NCBI GenBank assembly: GCA_003248755.1
Contig: QFQW01000023.1
Span: forward strand, 1 to 49,538
Direction of reading: 5' to 3'
Source of the DNA: Chryseobacterium sp.
GTDB taxonomy: Bacteria > Bacteroidota > Bacteroidia > Flavobacteriales > Weeksellaceae
Length of the DNA stretch: 49,538 bases
Shown piece by piece: positions 6,581 to 15,214 of this stretch. Made by a program: the position numbers and the translations under genes. The notes beneath the pieces were generated by a model, which was not told where the DNA came from, ran no database searches, and saw nothing but the letters and a program-made list of their open reading frames with translations. How positions within the stretch are numbered: the stretch's first letter is position 1; every line of letters starts with the position of its first letter.

Positions 6581-7513
6581 TTATGATAACTTCGGCAATA
6601 CTTCTTCGATTCTGGCACGTAAAGGTTCGTGTTGTCTTGGAAGTTTTAAAGTGGTTCCCAATTCGTTCAAAGGTTCATCTACAGTGAAACCCGGATTATC
6701 AGTCGCAATTTCGAATAAAACACCACCCGGTTCACGGAAATACAATGAATAGAAATAATCTCTGTCGATTTTCGGAGTGATATTAAAACCGGCAGACAAA
6801 ACTTTTTCACGGAATTCCATTAATACTTTATCATCCTTCACTCGGAAAGCAACGTGGTGGTTGGTTCCTCCCGCATTTTTTCCTGTTGGAATTTTATCGT
6901 TTTCAATGATGTCGACAAGATTTGCAGTTTCAATCGCATCGGTTGCAAATCTATATCTTTCGCCTTCCTGCTTTTGTAAATCGTATCCGAAAATATCCGT
7001 TAAAACTTTGATTGTCGGGTCTGCTTTCTTCAAAGTTAAAGTGATGTTGTGAAAACCTTTCAAAGCATTTTCATCTTTAATATCATCGGTTGTCCAGACT
7101 TTTCTGTCATCTGGTGTAGAAGATTCGATGAATTGTAATTGCAAACCGTCCGGGTCTTGAAATGAAATCAGTTTTTCACCAAAAATTTCACCTTCTTCAA
7201 CATTAATATTGAATTGCTGCAATCTGTTTTTCCAAAATTCCAAACTTCCTTTCGGTACAGAATATCCGATGTGCGTCGCCAAACCGGAACCGTTTGTACC
7301 TTTACCTACGCCTTCCCAAGGAAAGAAAGTGAGAATTGTTCCCGGAGTTCCTTCTTCATTTCCGAAGTAAAAATGATAAGTTCCCGGGTCGTCAAAGTTG
7401 ACGGTTTTCTTAACTAATCTTACACCTAAAACCTGAGTATAAAAATCTAAATTTCTTTTTGCGTTGTCTGCAATCGCTGTGATGTGGTGCAGTCCTAATA
7501 TTCTATTTTCCAT
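6581..7513 (-). CDS. MhqO-like ring-cleaving dioxygenase (paralogue 2)
   Basis: A 310-aa two-domain vicinal-oxygen-chelate protein. The first half begins RILGLHHITAIADN, with KGFHNITLTLKK and GGTNHHVAFRV marking the second half and GGVLFEIATDNPGF carrying the predicted Glu ligand. It is a clear paralogue of the protein encoded at 5129-6082 (same order GTPGTI, DDRK, YFREPGG). The probable role is ring opening of quinol-type electrophiles, inferred from the MhqO family. It has its own promoter: palindrome ATTTAACTAGTTTAAT plus -7 box TAAATTTG, in the same geometry as pirin, so both genes are probably controlled together. A sigma-54-type activator gene is transcribed divergently from the same spacer. 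Confidence 0.88.
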   Translation of the reverse strand: MENRILGLHHITAIADNAKRNLDFYTQVLGVRLVKKTVNFDDPGTYHFYFGNEEGTPGTILTFFPWEGVGKGTNGSGLATHIGYSVPKGSLEFWKNRLQQFNINVEEGEIFGEKLISFQDPDGLQLQFIESSTPDDRKVWTTDDIKDENALKGFHNITLTLKKADPTIKVLTDIFGYDLQKQEGERYRFATDAIETANLVDIIENDKIPTGKNAGGTNHHVAFRVKDDKVLMEFREKVLSAGFNITPKIDRDYFYSLYFREPGGVLFEIATDNPGFTVDEPLNELGTTLKLPRQHEPLRARIEEVLPKLS

Positions 7514-7540
7514 TTTGTTGATTGTTTAATTTTGATATTA

Positions 7541-7589
7541 CAAATTTATGATAACCGGAACTGCTACACATTTAACTAGTTTAATAAAT
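7541..7589 (-). promoter_or_regulatory. dioxygenase promoter with shared palindrome
   Basis: On the minus strand, the palindrome (plus-strand 7570-7585, core AACTAGTT at 7574-7581) lies exactly 25 bp upstream of TAAATTTG (plus-strand 7541-7548), as at the pirin gene. A 21-bp block (7569-7589) is identical to 2993-3013, while the DNA between palindrome and -7 box has largely diverged. Conserved sites in diverged surroundings suggest selection on protein binding. Confidence 0.7.
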
Positions 7590-7732
7590 GATTATTTTTA
7601 AAATTTTTCTGAGAAAAGAAGACCACCTTATCCAGAGTTCTATTTTAGACCAATTGAAACGGCCCTTCAATGTGCAGAATGTAAATAATGAAAAAATACT
7701 TTCCGTATCTTTAAGCTTTGATTAGAGTTTCA

Positions 7733-9301
7733 ATGGATAACCAAAAAAATCATCATACAGAAGTGATTCAACGACTGCAAAATATGCAGAAGGAATGGTC
7801 TGTCATTTCAAATCTGAATAAATCGTTGGCTATTGTTCTGGATAAGGCTCAGTTTCAGGCTGTTTTTAATCACATTTTAAAACAGGAATTTCATTTTGAT
7901 GATTTTGTTTTACTTAGGAAATCAGATGTAGAAATGGAGATTTTTCTTAGCAGTTCAGATAGTTCAATTAAAACCAATAGAAAAAGTAGCCAGCCTTATT
8001 TTGAGAAATGCCTAGATTCAGCCGAGCCTGTATTTATTGATTTGAAAGAATTATCTGAAAATTCATCTACTCCAACCTATTTTTCAAATGCTAAAAAAGC
8101 AGGAATGCGAATTGCGGTGGGATTTTGTCTTCCTTCAATTTTAAATGATAAAAATGTGCTGTACCTTTTTTATAAAAATCGCATTACTTCAGATGATTTT
8201 TCACATAGAATTTTGGCAGGAATTGTCACCCAAATATCTATCACCATTCGGAACATTTTAATTGGCAAAAAAAGTGAAAACAAACTAAATACAGTTCAGG
8301 GAAAAATTCATAATCCAGTTGTAGATAAAAATCCTGTTGAAGGATTTCACGGAATTATCGGGGAAAGCGAGAAGATGAGAAATCTTTACGATCAGATTTC
8401 CCAAGTTGCTTTTTCGGCCTCTACCGTTTTAATCTATGGAGAAACCGGTACCGGAAAAGAATTGATTGCACAGGCGATTCACAGCTTGTCTTCGGCTTCA
8501 CAAAAGCAAATGATTAAAATAAATTGCGCTTCTATTCCTACCCATCTTATTGAAAGCGAATTGTTTGGTCATGAAAAAGGAAGTTTTACAGGTGCAACTG
8601 AATTAAGAATCGGAAAATTTGAACAAGCCCAAAACAGCACTATTTTTCTTGATGAGATCGGCGAACTGCCTTTAGAACTGCAAGGCAGGTTGCTACGTGT
8701 TTTGCAGGAAAAAGAGGTCCAACGTATTGGTGGCAACAAACCGATAAAAGTCAATGCAAGAGTGATTGCGGCTACGAACCGCAATCTGCAGGAAGAAATT
8801 GCCAAGGGAAATTTCAGGAGCGATCTTTTTTATCGCCTTAATGTTTTCCCTGTTCATCTTCCCGCATTGCGTGACAGAAAAAGCGACATTCCTCTTCTTG
8901 CCAATCATCTTTTGGAAAAACACAAAGCTAAAACCAATAAGAAAATAAAGGGATTTTCATCAAAAATAATGAAAGAATTATGTAATCAGCCCTGGTATGG
9001 AAATATTAGGGAGCTAGAGAATCTAATTGAAAGAAGCATTATCACTGCAAAAGATAATATGATAAGAGAGATGGATTTGCCGAAAATCATAAACATCCAA
9101 GATTTTGCCGAATATCCCGAAATTAAGACACTGCATCAGATTCAGAAGGAGTATATCCTGAGGATATTAGACCGATGTAATCATAAAATCTCTGGTGATT
9201 CGGGAGCCGCAAAATTACTGGGATTACCGGCAACAACACTCATTTCTAAAATGCAGAAATTAGGCATCAGAAAGGAACATCAAATCAAAAAATTGAAATA
9301 A
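7733..9301 (+). CDS. sigma-54-type AAA+ activator with GAF-like sensor region
   Basis: A 522-aa bacterial enhancer-binding protein. The N-terminal 180 residues look like a GAF-type sensor region rather than a receiver. The AAA+ core shows Walker A GETGTGKE (about 236-243), the sigma-54 contact loop GSFTGA (about 283-288, Ser for the usual Ala) and Walker B TIFLDEIGEL (about 303-312). The C-terminus has a Fis-type helix-turn-helix (SGDSGAAKLLGLPATTLISK). I use the ATG at 7733; a TTG at 7718 would add 5 residues. It is divergent from the dioxygenase gene and convergent with the TMEM175 gene, 11 bp away. Its core closely resembles that of the NtrC-type regulator at 9951-11303, with an identical stretch around HEKGSFTGATELRIGKFEQA, so the two could act on related promoters. 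The signal sensed is unknown. Confidence 0.88.
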   Translation: MDNQKNHHTEVIQRLQNMQKEWSVISNLNKSLAIVLDKAQFQAVFNHILKQEFHFDDFVLLRKSDVEMEIFLSSSDSSIKTNRKSSQPYFEKCLDSAEPVFIDLKELSENSSTPTYFSNAKKAGMRIAVGFCLPSILNDKNVLYLFYKNRITSDDFSHRILAGIVTQISITIRNILIGKKSENKLNTVQGKIHNPVVDKNPVEGFHGIIGESEKMRNLYDQISQVAFSASTVLIYGETGTGKELIAQAIHSLSSASQKQMIKINCASIPTHLIESELFGHEKGSFTGATELRIGKFEQAQNSTIFLDEIGELPLELQGRLLRVLQEKEVQRIGGNKPIKVNARVIAATNRNLQEEIAKGNFRSDLFYRLNVFPVHLPALRDRKSDIPLLANHLLEKHKAKTNKKIKGFSSKIMKELCNQPWYGNIRELENLIERSIITAKDNMIREMDLPKIINIQDFAEYPEIKTLHQIQKEYILRILDRCNHKISGDSGAAKLLGLPATTLISKMQKLGIRKEHQIKKLK

Positions 9302-9312
9302 AATTCTTCAAA

Positions 9313-9945
9313 TCATTTTTTTTCTCCACTTTTCAGATGCATTTCAATCTTACCGGAGGAAGCTGCCCAGAAAATCCATAATCCCAAAATGACAATTAGC
9401 GAAACAATTGGGATCCAGAATGAAAAAAGTAAGGCAACTAAATAAATCGGTAAGCCGTAGAAGTAGTTATTATGAATTTTCCTTATAGCTGTATCTGTAA
9501 TTCCCGGGCGCAAATGTTCCTTGTTCTTACTGGCAAGATACCAAAGCAAATTATATGAAAGATTGATTAAAACAAAAATCCCGGTATAGATTGCTGTAGC
9601 GGCAGATGACGCTTCGCCATCAAAATACCGTGCGAGCAAAGCCGTTGGATAAGATACGGCGGAAACCAAAAATAGAATCAATCCGTTGGCAAACATTATA
9701 GCTGAATTACGACTGTAAATCTGTTTGAAGATTTTATGGTGATTCACCCACATAATGAAAATGCTGAAAAAAGACAGGATAAATGCTAAAAATGTTGGCC
9801 ACTGGTTTTTAAGAAAATTGATTAAATCATTTCCGTTTTTTATCGAATTTTCTTCAGGAACGTGAAGGTCTAAAATCAAAAGTGTAATCGCAATGGCAAA
9901 AACACCGTCGCTGAACCCTTCTATTCTGCCTGTTTCCTTTTCCAT
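9313..9945 (-). CDS. TMEM175-family potassium channel protein (DUF1211)
   Basis: A 210-aa membrane protein with the TMEM175 signature FSDGVFAIAITLLILDL in the first helix (about residues 11-27). In this family the FSD motif helps form the K+ pore of a tetrameric channel. Further hydrophobic segments bring the total to about six, and the length fits bacterial members. It starts 5 bp after the stop of the NtrC-type response regulator, so it is likely co-transcribed with the kinase and regulator. A link between K+ flux or membrane state and that two-component system is an inference from this coupling. Confidence 0.88.
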   Translation of the reverse strand: MEKETGRIEGFSDGVFAIAITLLILDLHVPEENSIKNGNDLINFLKNQWPTFLAFILSFFSIFIMWVNHHKIFKQIYSRNSAIMFANGLILFLVSAVSYPTALLARYFDGEASSAATAIYTGIFVLINLSYNLLWYLASKNKEHLRPGITDTAIRKIHNNYFYGLPIYLVALLFSFWIPIVSLIVILGLWIFWAASSGKIEMHLKSGEKK

Positions 9946-9950
9946 ACTGA

Positions 9951-11303
9951 TTATTTGTAACCTTTATCTATTCCAAGTTTTTTCATTTTAGAATAAAGTG
10001 TCTGTGCCTGAATTTTTAGAACTTCGGCAGCACCTCCGGTACCGGAAACTTTTCCGTTGGAACTCTGGAGTGCTTTCAGAATGTGATTTCTTTCTATTTC
10101 TTCCAGTGATTTTATTTCAATATTATATTCTTCCGTTGATTTTTCAATAGCTTTGGGAAGATCAAATTGCGTGATTTCTGTCGTTTTTGCTAAAAGCACA
10201 CTTCTCTCAATCAAATGTTCCAGTTCGCGGATATTTCCCGGCCAGTCATATAGCTGAAGCTGATGTAAGGCTTCATCACTGATTGAAACTATATTCCTTT
10301 TTGAAGCGGTTGCATATTTATTCAGAAAATATTTTGCCAGCAATTTGATGTCTTCTTTCCTTTCTCTCAAAGATGGAAGCTGAATCGGAAAAACATTTAA
10401 TCTATAATAAAGATCTAATCTGAATCTTCCTTCTGCCACTTCTTTTTCCAGCGAACGGTTGGTGGCAGCTACAATCCTGACATCGACTTTGATTGTTTTG
10501 TTGCCGCCTAATCTTTCTATTTCTTTTTCCTGAAGAACTCTCAATAATTTAACTTGTGAATCCAATGGCAACTCACCAATTTCATCTAAAAATAAAGTTC
10601 CACCATTTGCCTGTTCAAATTTTCCGATTCTTAATTCAGTTGCACCTGTAAAACTTCCTTTCTCATGACCGAATAGTTCAGATTCTATCAAAGAATGAGG
10701 CAGTGCAGCACAGTTTACAACCACAATTTTACTTTTTTTCCTCTCCGAAAGCTGATGAACAGAATGGGCAATTTTTTCTTTACCTGTTCCGCTTTCTCCA
10801 ACAACTAAGACGGACGTATCTGTCGGTGCAACTGCTTGCACTTTTTCGATCACATCCTGAAGCAATGGGCTTTTACCAATAATCCCTTCAATATCTTCTT
10901 GCCTCTTGGTTTCCTGAACTTGATTGTTTTTTTCTATACCAAAGCGGTATTTGGCAATATCTAACATCACGATCAGGTCGCGTTCGCGGAAAGGCTTTAC
11001 CATAAATCCGTAAGGCTGTGTTTCTTTCACGGCTTCTAAAGTTGTCTGATCGGTATTGGCAGAAATATAGAGAAACGGTATTTTTTTTTCAAGAAGTTCC
11101 CAGGCAAGGTCAATTCCTGTGAGATCTCCTTTCAGCATAATATCCAGCAATACCCAGTCCGGTCTTTTTTCGGCAATTGATTTTCTTGCTTGTATCACTG
11201 AAGATGTAATTCCTGTGACCTGATAACCGGCCTTCATCAACATAATTTTCAGGTCATTGGCAACGATAAACTCGTCTTCTACAATTAAAATTTTATCTTT
11301 CAT
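9951..11303 (-). CDS. NtrC-type response regulator (REC-AAA+-Fis)
   Basis: A 450-aa sigma-54-dependent response regulator. The receiver (about 1-120) has the acidic pair in VEDE, phospho-Asp in WVLLDIML (about D54) and Lys in FMVKPF. The AAA+ domain has Walker A GESGTGKE (about 169-176), sigma-54 loop GSFTGA (about 216-221) and Walker B LFLDEIGEL (about 237-245). A Fis-type DNA-binding helix pair ends the protein (GTGGAAEVLKIQAQTLYSKM). Its start overlaps the stop of the TPR kinase gene by 4 bp, so that kinase is the obvious partner. Likely targets are promoters of the preceding minus-strand gene run, but I found no clear -24/-12 promoter there. Confidence 0.92.
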   Translation of the reverse strand: MKDKILIVEDEFIVANDLKIMLMKAGYQVTGITSSVIQARKSIAEKRPDWVLLDIMLKGDLTGIDLAWELLEKKIPFLYISANTDQTTLEAVKETQPYGFMVKPFRERDLIVMLDIAKYRFGIEKNNQVQETKRQEDIEGIIGKSPLLQDVIEKVQAVAPTDTSVLVVGESGTGKEKIAHSVHQLSERKKSKIVVVNCAALPHSLIESELFGHEKGSFTGATELRIGKFEQANGGTLFLDEIGELPLDSQVKLLRVLQEKEIERLGGNKTIKVDVRIVAATNRSLEKEVAEGRFRLDLYYRLNVFPIQLPSLRERKEDIKLLAKYFLNKYATASKRNIVSISDEALHQLQLYDWPGNIRELEHLIERSVLLAKTTEITQFDLPKAIEKSTEEYNIEIKSLEEIERNHILKALQSSNGKVSGTGGAAEVLKIQAQTLYSKMKKLGIDKGYK

Positions 11304-13588
11304 ATTGGTGTGGAGCTGTCGGTCACTTGTTCGTGATCTTCTATCTCGGTATTTTTAGCAAATGCTATTGTTATCTTCAAACCGTTTTGGTTCTCTAATA
11401 AGAATATGCCGTCTATCTGATCGGTCAATCCTCTCATGAGATTCATTCCCAGAGATTCTGTTTCATCAAGGTTAAAATCTTTTGGAAGTCCTACTCCATT
11501 ATCTGAAATAATCAGCTGATAAAGATTTGATCCACTAATTTTAAATGAAACTAAAACTTCACCACCTGTTTTGCCGGGAAAAGCATATTTGACAGTATTA
11601 TTTACCGCTTCATTAATAATTAATCCCATCGGGACAGCTTGTGCCACATCTAGATATATTGTGTCAATGTCCAGATCAAATTTGATAGATTTCTCTGCCG
11701 AGTAGCACTCCTGAATATAATTGATTAATTCATGAATGTACCAGGACATATCGATTGTCGACAGATTATCAGACTGATATAATTTCTGATGGATCAGAGA
11801 CATCGCATGCATTCTGTGCTGACTGTTCTGAATGGCCATCAGTGCATCTTTATTTTCAAGATAAGCTGATTGGGTGTTTAGGAGGCTTATCACGATTTGT
11901 AGATTATTTTTTACCCGATGATGAATTTCCTTTAATAACCATTCTTTTTCAGCCAAGAGTTTTTTAAGCTGCTCGTTCTGTTTATTGATCTGTTTTCGTT
12001 TTAACTCCAAATCTCTGTTGGCATTGCTTTTCAGTCTTGCGCGGTTGTACAGTAGCCCAAGAAAAACAAACAAAGCAACCACACTTCCGATAAAAACGTA
12101 ACGGACTACTTTTTCATTCTCGAGTTTTACAGCCTGTAGTTTTGCCTGTTCTTTGAGTATTTTTATATTTTTATCCTTTTTCTCAGTTTCAAATTGAATC
12201 TGCAATGATGCTGATTGTTTCTGCTCCTGTAGACTGAAGATAGAGTCTTTGAGTCTTTGATATTTTTGCAGATGCTTTATAGCGGATTCGTATTTTTTAC
12301 TTGCGAGGTCAGACTGATAAGACAAAAGTTCTACCTGATAATAAACATAAGCAATCTTAGTTTTTTGAGCATATTCTCTTAATTTTCCAATATAAGCATA
12401 ACTTGTCGGTACTTGACCAGAGTTCTGCAAATAAGTTATGATACCTACTAACTTATATGGTTCACCGATCTCTGAAGCTTTATATTCATTTAGCAACTTC
12501 TCATAATAGGACTTTGCCAGTGCGATCTTTTTTAGTTTCGAATAGCAAATAACATAAACAAAGTACCGTCTTATCCTTGTCATTTCGTCCTGCACATATT
12601 TCTTGATCTCTGTCCTTTTAAGTGTCTGCAAAGCCTTCTCATATAAGCCTTGCTGTGAATAATAGTAGGACAGATTATAGCTAATGATGTTGATATCCGG
12701 TTCGTTTTTATGTTTTAAAGCTAAACTCAGTGCCTTTTCGTAATTATGAAATGACAGATCATATTTAAGAAGGTCTTCATAAGCCACGCCAAGATGGTTG
12801 TAGATTGTACACCACTGGTAACTTGTATCGTTCACATCCTCTGCTGTTTTTTCAGCCAATAACGCATATTTTAAGGATAGTTGTCTATTGTATAAAAGAC
12901 TATAATTACCCGCCATCAGCACATAAACGCCCTGCAGTTCCTTATATCCGATAGATCTATATACAGTAAGCGCTTCTTCAAGAATGGTCAGGGATTTTTG
13001 AGCTTGCATTAATATGCCATAATAATCACCAAGTTCCTTCAATGCATCGGCTAGTTTACGATAGGCTTTATATTTTTTATAAAGTGGAATTGCCTGCTCT
13101 AGATATTTTGCTTTTTTTTCAAAATCCACCTGTTCATATCCTTCGTAAGCACATAGTTCCCTGTAGGTATCAGCAGTAACAACATACAATTTGTTCTTTT
13201 TGGAGTATGCTAATGTTTCGTAGGTCTTTTTTAGTCCATAGTCACGATTGCCACTTTCCCTGGAAATCTGAGCTTCCAGAAGTAAAGATTCACCAATTCC
13301 TTTTTTGTAGTCTAAAGTATTGCTTAGTTTTCTTGCTTCCTGATTGATTTGTTTGGCTTTATCAAGATCTGTTTTTAATTCCCCTTCTTTTATGAGATAA
13401 TAACTACTCAGTCTCAAAAGTAATTCTACCTTTTTACTGTCATTGTCTGCATTTGCGATGCTACTTTCTAATTGCTCACGATTCTCCGTTACTTGTGCAT
13501 TAATTCCGATACCTATAAACAAAAATGAAAACACCAAGAATAAGAGGCGAAAATGATGTTTGGGATAAAATCGGACAGTGGAATTCAT
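11300..13588 (-). CDS. TPR-containing sensor histidine kinase (HisKA_2 type)
   Basis: A 762-aa kinase. It starts with a signal-anchor/signal peptide (LLFLVFSFLFIGIGINAQ, about 15-32). A long helical TPR-like sensor region follows (about 35-450), probably periplasmic, then a coiled coil and a membrane segment (about 496-513). The dimerisation/phospho-acceptor region is of HisKA_2 form with EIHHRVKNNLQ (His about 556/557), followed by a HATPase_c domain with N-box NEAVNNTVKYAF (about 659-670) and DNGVGLP (about 696-702). It overlaps the response regulator gene by 4 bp and lies 45 bp downstream of the DUF1275 gene, so it may close the large detoxification operon. The ligand is unknown; TPR sensors often read protein partners or envelope state. 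Confidence 0.9.
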   Translation of the reverse strand: MNSTVRFYPKHHFRLLFLVFSFLFIGIGINAQVTENREQLESSIANADNDSKKVELLLRLSSYYLIKEGELKTDLDKAKQINQEARKLSNTLDYKKGIGESLLLEAQISRESGNRDYGLKKTYETLAYSKKNKLYVVTADTYRELCAYEGYEQVDFEKKAKYLEQAIPLYKKYKAYRKLADALKELGDYYGILMQAQKSLTILEEALTVYRSIGYKELQGVYVLMAGNYSLLYNRQLSLKYALLAEKTAEDVNDTSYQWCTIYNHLGVAYEDLLKYDLSFHNYEKALSLALKHKNEPDINIISYNLSYYYSQQGLYEKALQTLKRTEIKKYVQDEMTRIRRYFVYVICYSKLKKIALAKSYYEKLLNEYKASEIGEPYKLVGIITYLQNSGQVPTSYAYIGKLREYAQKTKIAYVYYQVELLSYQSDLASKKYESAIKHLQKYQRLKDSIFSLQEQKQSASLQIQFETEKKDKNIKILKEQAKLQAVKLENEKVVRYVFIGSVVALFVFLGLLYNRARLKSNANRDLELKRKQINKQNEQLKKLLAEKEWLLKEIHHRVKNNLQIVISLLNTQSAYLENKDALMAIQNSQHRMHAMSLIHQKLYQSDNLSTIDMSWYIHELINYIQECYSAEKSIKFDLDIDTIYLDVAQAVPMGLIINEAVNNTVKYAFPGKTGGEVLVSFKISGSNLYQLIISDNGVGLPKDFNLDETESLGMNLMRGLTDQIDGIFLLENQNGLKITIAFAKNTEIEDHEQVTDSSTPI

Positions 13589-13633
13589 TTTTTAAAGATA
13601 ATCTATTATGCAAATAATTTCAGTATTTTCAGA

Positions 13634-14299
13634 TCAGATTTTACGGTGATAATAATAACAGATAATCATCGATAAACCAGGAAAAATTAAAGTGAAAAGA
13701 CCGAAATATTTCCCTGCATAAGCTCCCAGAAAGCATCCAATTAAAAAACCAATGATTAAGATAAGCTGTTTTTTCAAACTCGTCATTGCATCAGCATCAT
13801 TAAAGCCGTTTTTCAAAAGCGTTCCGAAATCCAGGGAAGCCTGCGTAACATTTCCCGTCATCATCGTTGTCGGACCGTGTGTTTCTTTGGCATATAATTT
13901 CCCGAAAGCATTCTGAAGTCCCATGGCAAAAACGGTCAACATCACCACAGAATACATCATAACTTTATCAAATATTCCATAATGATTAAAAACTGCAACT
14001 ATAATCCCGGCCAATAACAGCAACAGACCTTCCCAAAACAAGATGGTGTAATGATTAAGAACTTTCCCGGCGATTCTACCACCAACAATTACTGCCAGAA
14101 TAAAAACCGGAAAAGTCAATAATTTGATCCATGCATTCATGTCAGAGCCTTTCACAAACTGATAAGCAAAAACAATAAAGTTACCTGTAACGTGGGCGGA
14201 GAAAATAGATTCCGCCGCCACAAAAGTTACCGTGTCACAATATCCTGCAATCATTGTTAACAACAACGTGACAAAGCCAATATTATGTTTTATTTCCAT
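13634..14299 (-). CDS. YoaK/DUF1275-family membrane protein
   Basis: A 221-aa polytopic membrane protein of the YoaK/DUF1275 family. Typical motifs are GYCDTVTFVAAESIFSAHVT near the N-terminus, GLQNAFGKLYAKETHGPTTM and MTGNVTQASLDFG; about six hydrophobic segments are visible. The family is presumed to be transporters, but no substrate is established. It starts 4 bp after the Dps gene stop, well within the operon. Its presence with DoxX and Dps suggests a stress-related membrane role, which is inference. Confidence 0.88.
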   Translation of the reverse strand: MEIKHNIGFVTLLLTMIAGYCDTVTFVAAESIFSAHVTGNFIVFAYQFVKGSDMNAWIKLLTFPVFILAVIVGGRIAGKVLNHYTILFWEGLLLLLAGIIVAVFNHYGIFDKVMMYSVVMLTVFAMGLQNAFGKLYAKETHGPTTMMTGNVTQASLDFGTLLKNGFNDADAMTSLKKQLILIIGFLIGCFLGAYAGKYFGLFTLIFPGLSMIICYYYHRKI

Positions 14300-14303
14300 T
14301 CTT

Positions 14304-14777
14304 TTATTTTAAATGAGAACGCAGCATCCACGCCATTTTCTCGTGAGTTTCCAATAATCCGGTGATATAATCGCTGGTTCCTGCATCTTTAAATTCGACA
14401 GCAAAATTTTCAATATTTTCACGGAGATGCATGATGATGCTGTCGTGATCCGACAGAAGCTCTTTTATATATGTCAGGCTGTCATTAGATTGTAAAGGAG
14501 ATTCCGAAAGATGGGTAAGCTCAAGATATTCTCTTAAGGTCGCAGGCGCGTAATGCCCCAATATTCTGATTCTTTCTGCAAGAACGTCAATAATCTCGTC
14601 CAATTGCCCGTACTGAGCCTCAAAGAAGAGATGCTTATTGTAAAAATCCGGCCCTTCCACATTCCAGTGTGCTTTTCTCGTTTTGGTGTAAAGAACAAAT
14701 TCGTCTGCTAAAGTTTTAACTAATACCTCAGCTACTTTTGCTAAATTTTCAGGTTTAATTCCGATAGATGTTTTCAT
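14304..14777 (-). CDS. Dps-family DNA-protection/mini-ferritin protein
   Basis: A 157-aa ferritin-like protein of Dps type. Ferroxidase-centre residues appear in KAHWNVEGPDFYNKH and in the EAQYGQLDEIIDVLAERIR helix, the His/Asp/Glu pattern used at the Dps subunit interface to oxidise iron with peroxide. Dps proteins form 12-mers that store iron and protect DNA from oxidative damage. The length is normal. It begins 1 bp after the DoxX stop and is followed 4 bp later by the DUF1275 gene, so it is transcribed with the detoxification genes. This placement supports an oxidative or electrophile stress role for the operon. Confidence 0.92.
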   Translation of the reverse strand: MKTSIGIKPENLAKVAEVLVKTLADEFVLYTKTRKAHWNVEGPDFYNKHLFFEAQYGQLDEIIDVLAERIRILGHYAPATLREYLELTHLSESPLQSNDSLTYIKELLSDHDSIIMHLRENIENFAVEFKDAGTSDYITGLLETHEKMAWMLRSHLK

Positions 14778-14778
14778 T

Positions 14779-15204
14779 TTAAAGTAAATTTAATAAATAA
14801 TAATCGAGTGAATATTTTCCTGCACCCAACGCAAGAATTAATACTAAAGATAAAGTGTACATATAAGGAACATCGCGTACTTCAAGAGAATCTTTTCTGT
14901 GAACTACAAAATATCCGATTGCTGTGACACCAATTGTGGGTAAAACTGCCAGCCTCGTTCCCAATCCTAAAATAATTAAAAAAGGAACCACCGTATCGGC
15001 AAGTGAAGCGACCAAGGCATTCATTTTATCGGGAAGCCCGAGAGGATTCGGGACTACTTCTTTTTTTCCGTTTTCCACTCTGAATTTCTTTAAACCGTGA
15101 ACACGGAACAATTCAATTGCCAAAAGTATTCTGAACACCAGAAATGCAGCATCATTAAATGATGAACCTACATCTGATGAAAGGATTTGTTTTAAAATTT
15201 CCAT
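14779..15204 (-). CDS. DoxX-family membrane protein
   Basis: A 141-aa DoxX-like membrane protein with four predicted hydrophobic segments: about residues 20-37 (AAFLVFRILLAIELFRVHG), about 65-80 (ALVASLADTVVPFLIILG), about 87-103 and about 118-137. DoxX-type proteins have been linked in other bacteria to redox and thiol stress complexes at the membrane. It lies 10 bp after the amidohydrolase gene and 1 bp before dps, tightly inside the operon. The exact biochemical role is unknown. Confidence 0.85.
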   Translation of the reverse strand: MEILKQILSSDVGSSFNDAAFLVFRILLAIELFRVHGLKKFRVENGKKEVVPNPLGLPDKMNALVASLADTVVPFLIILGLGTRLAVLPTIGVTAIGYFVVHRKDSLEVRDVPYMYTLSLVLILALGAGKYSLDYYLLNLL

Positions 15205-15214
15205 AATTTAATAG

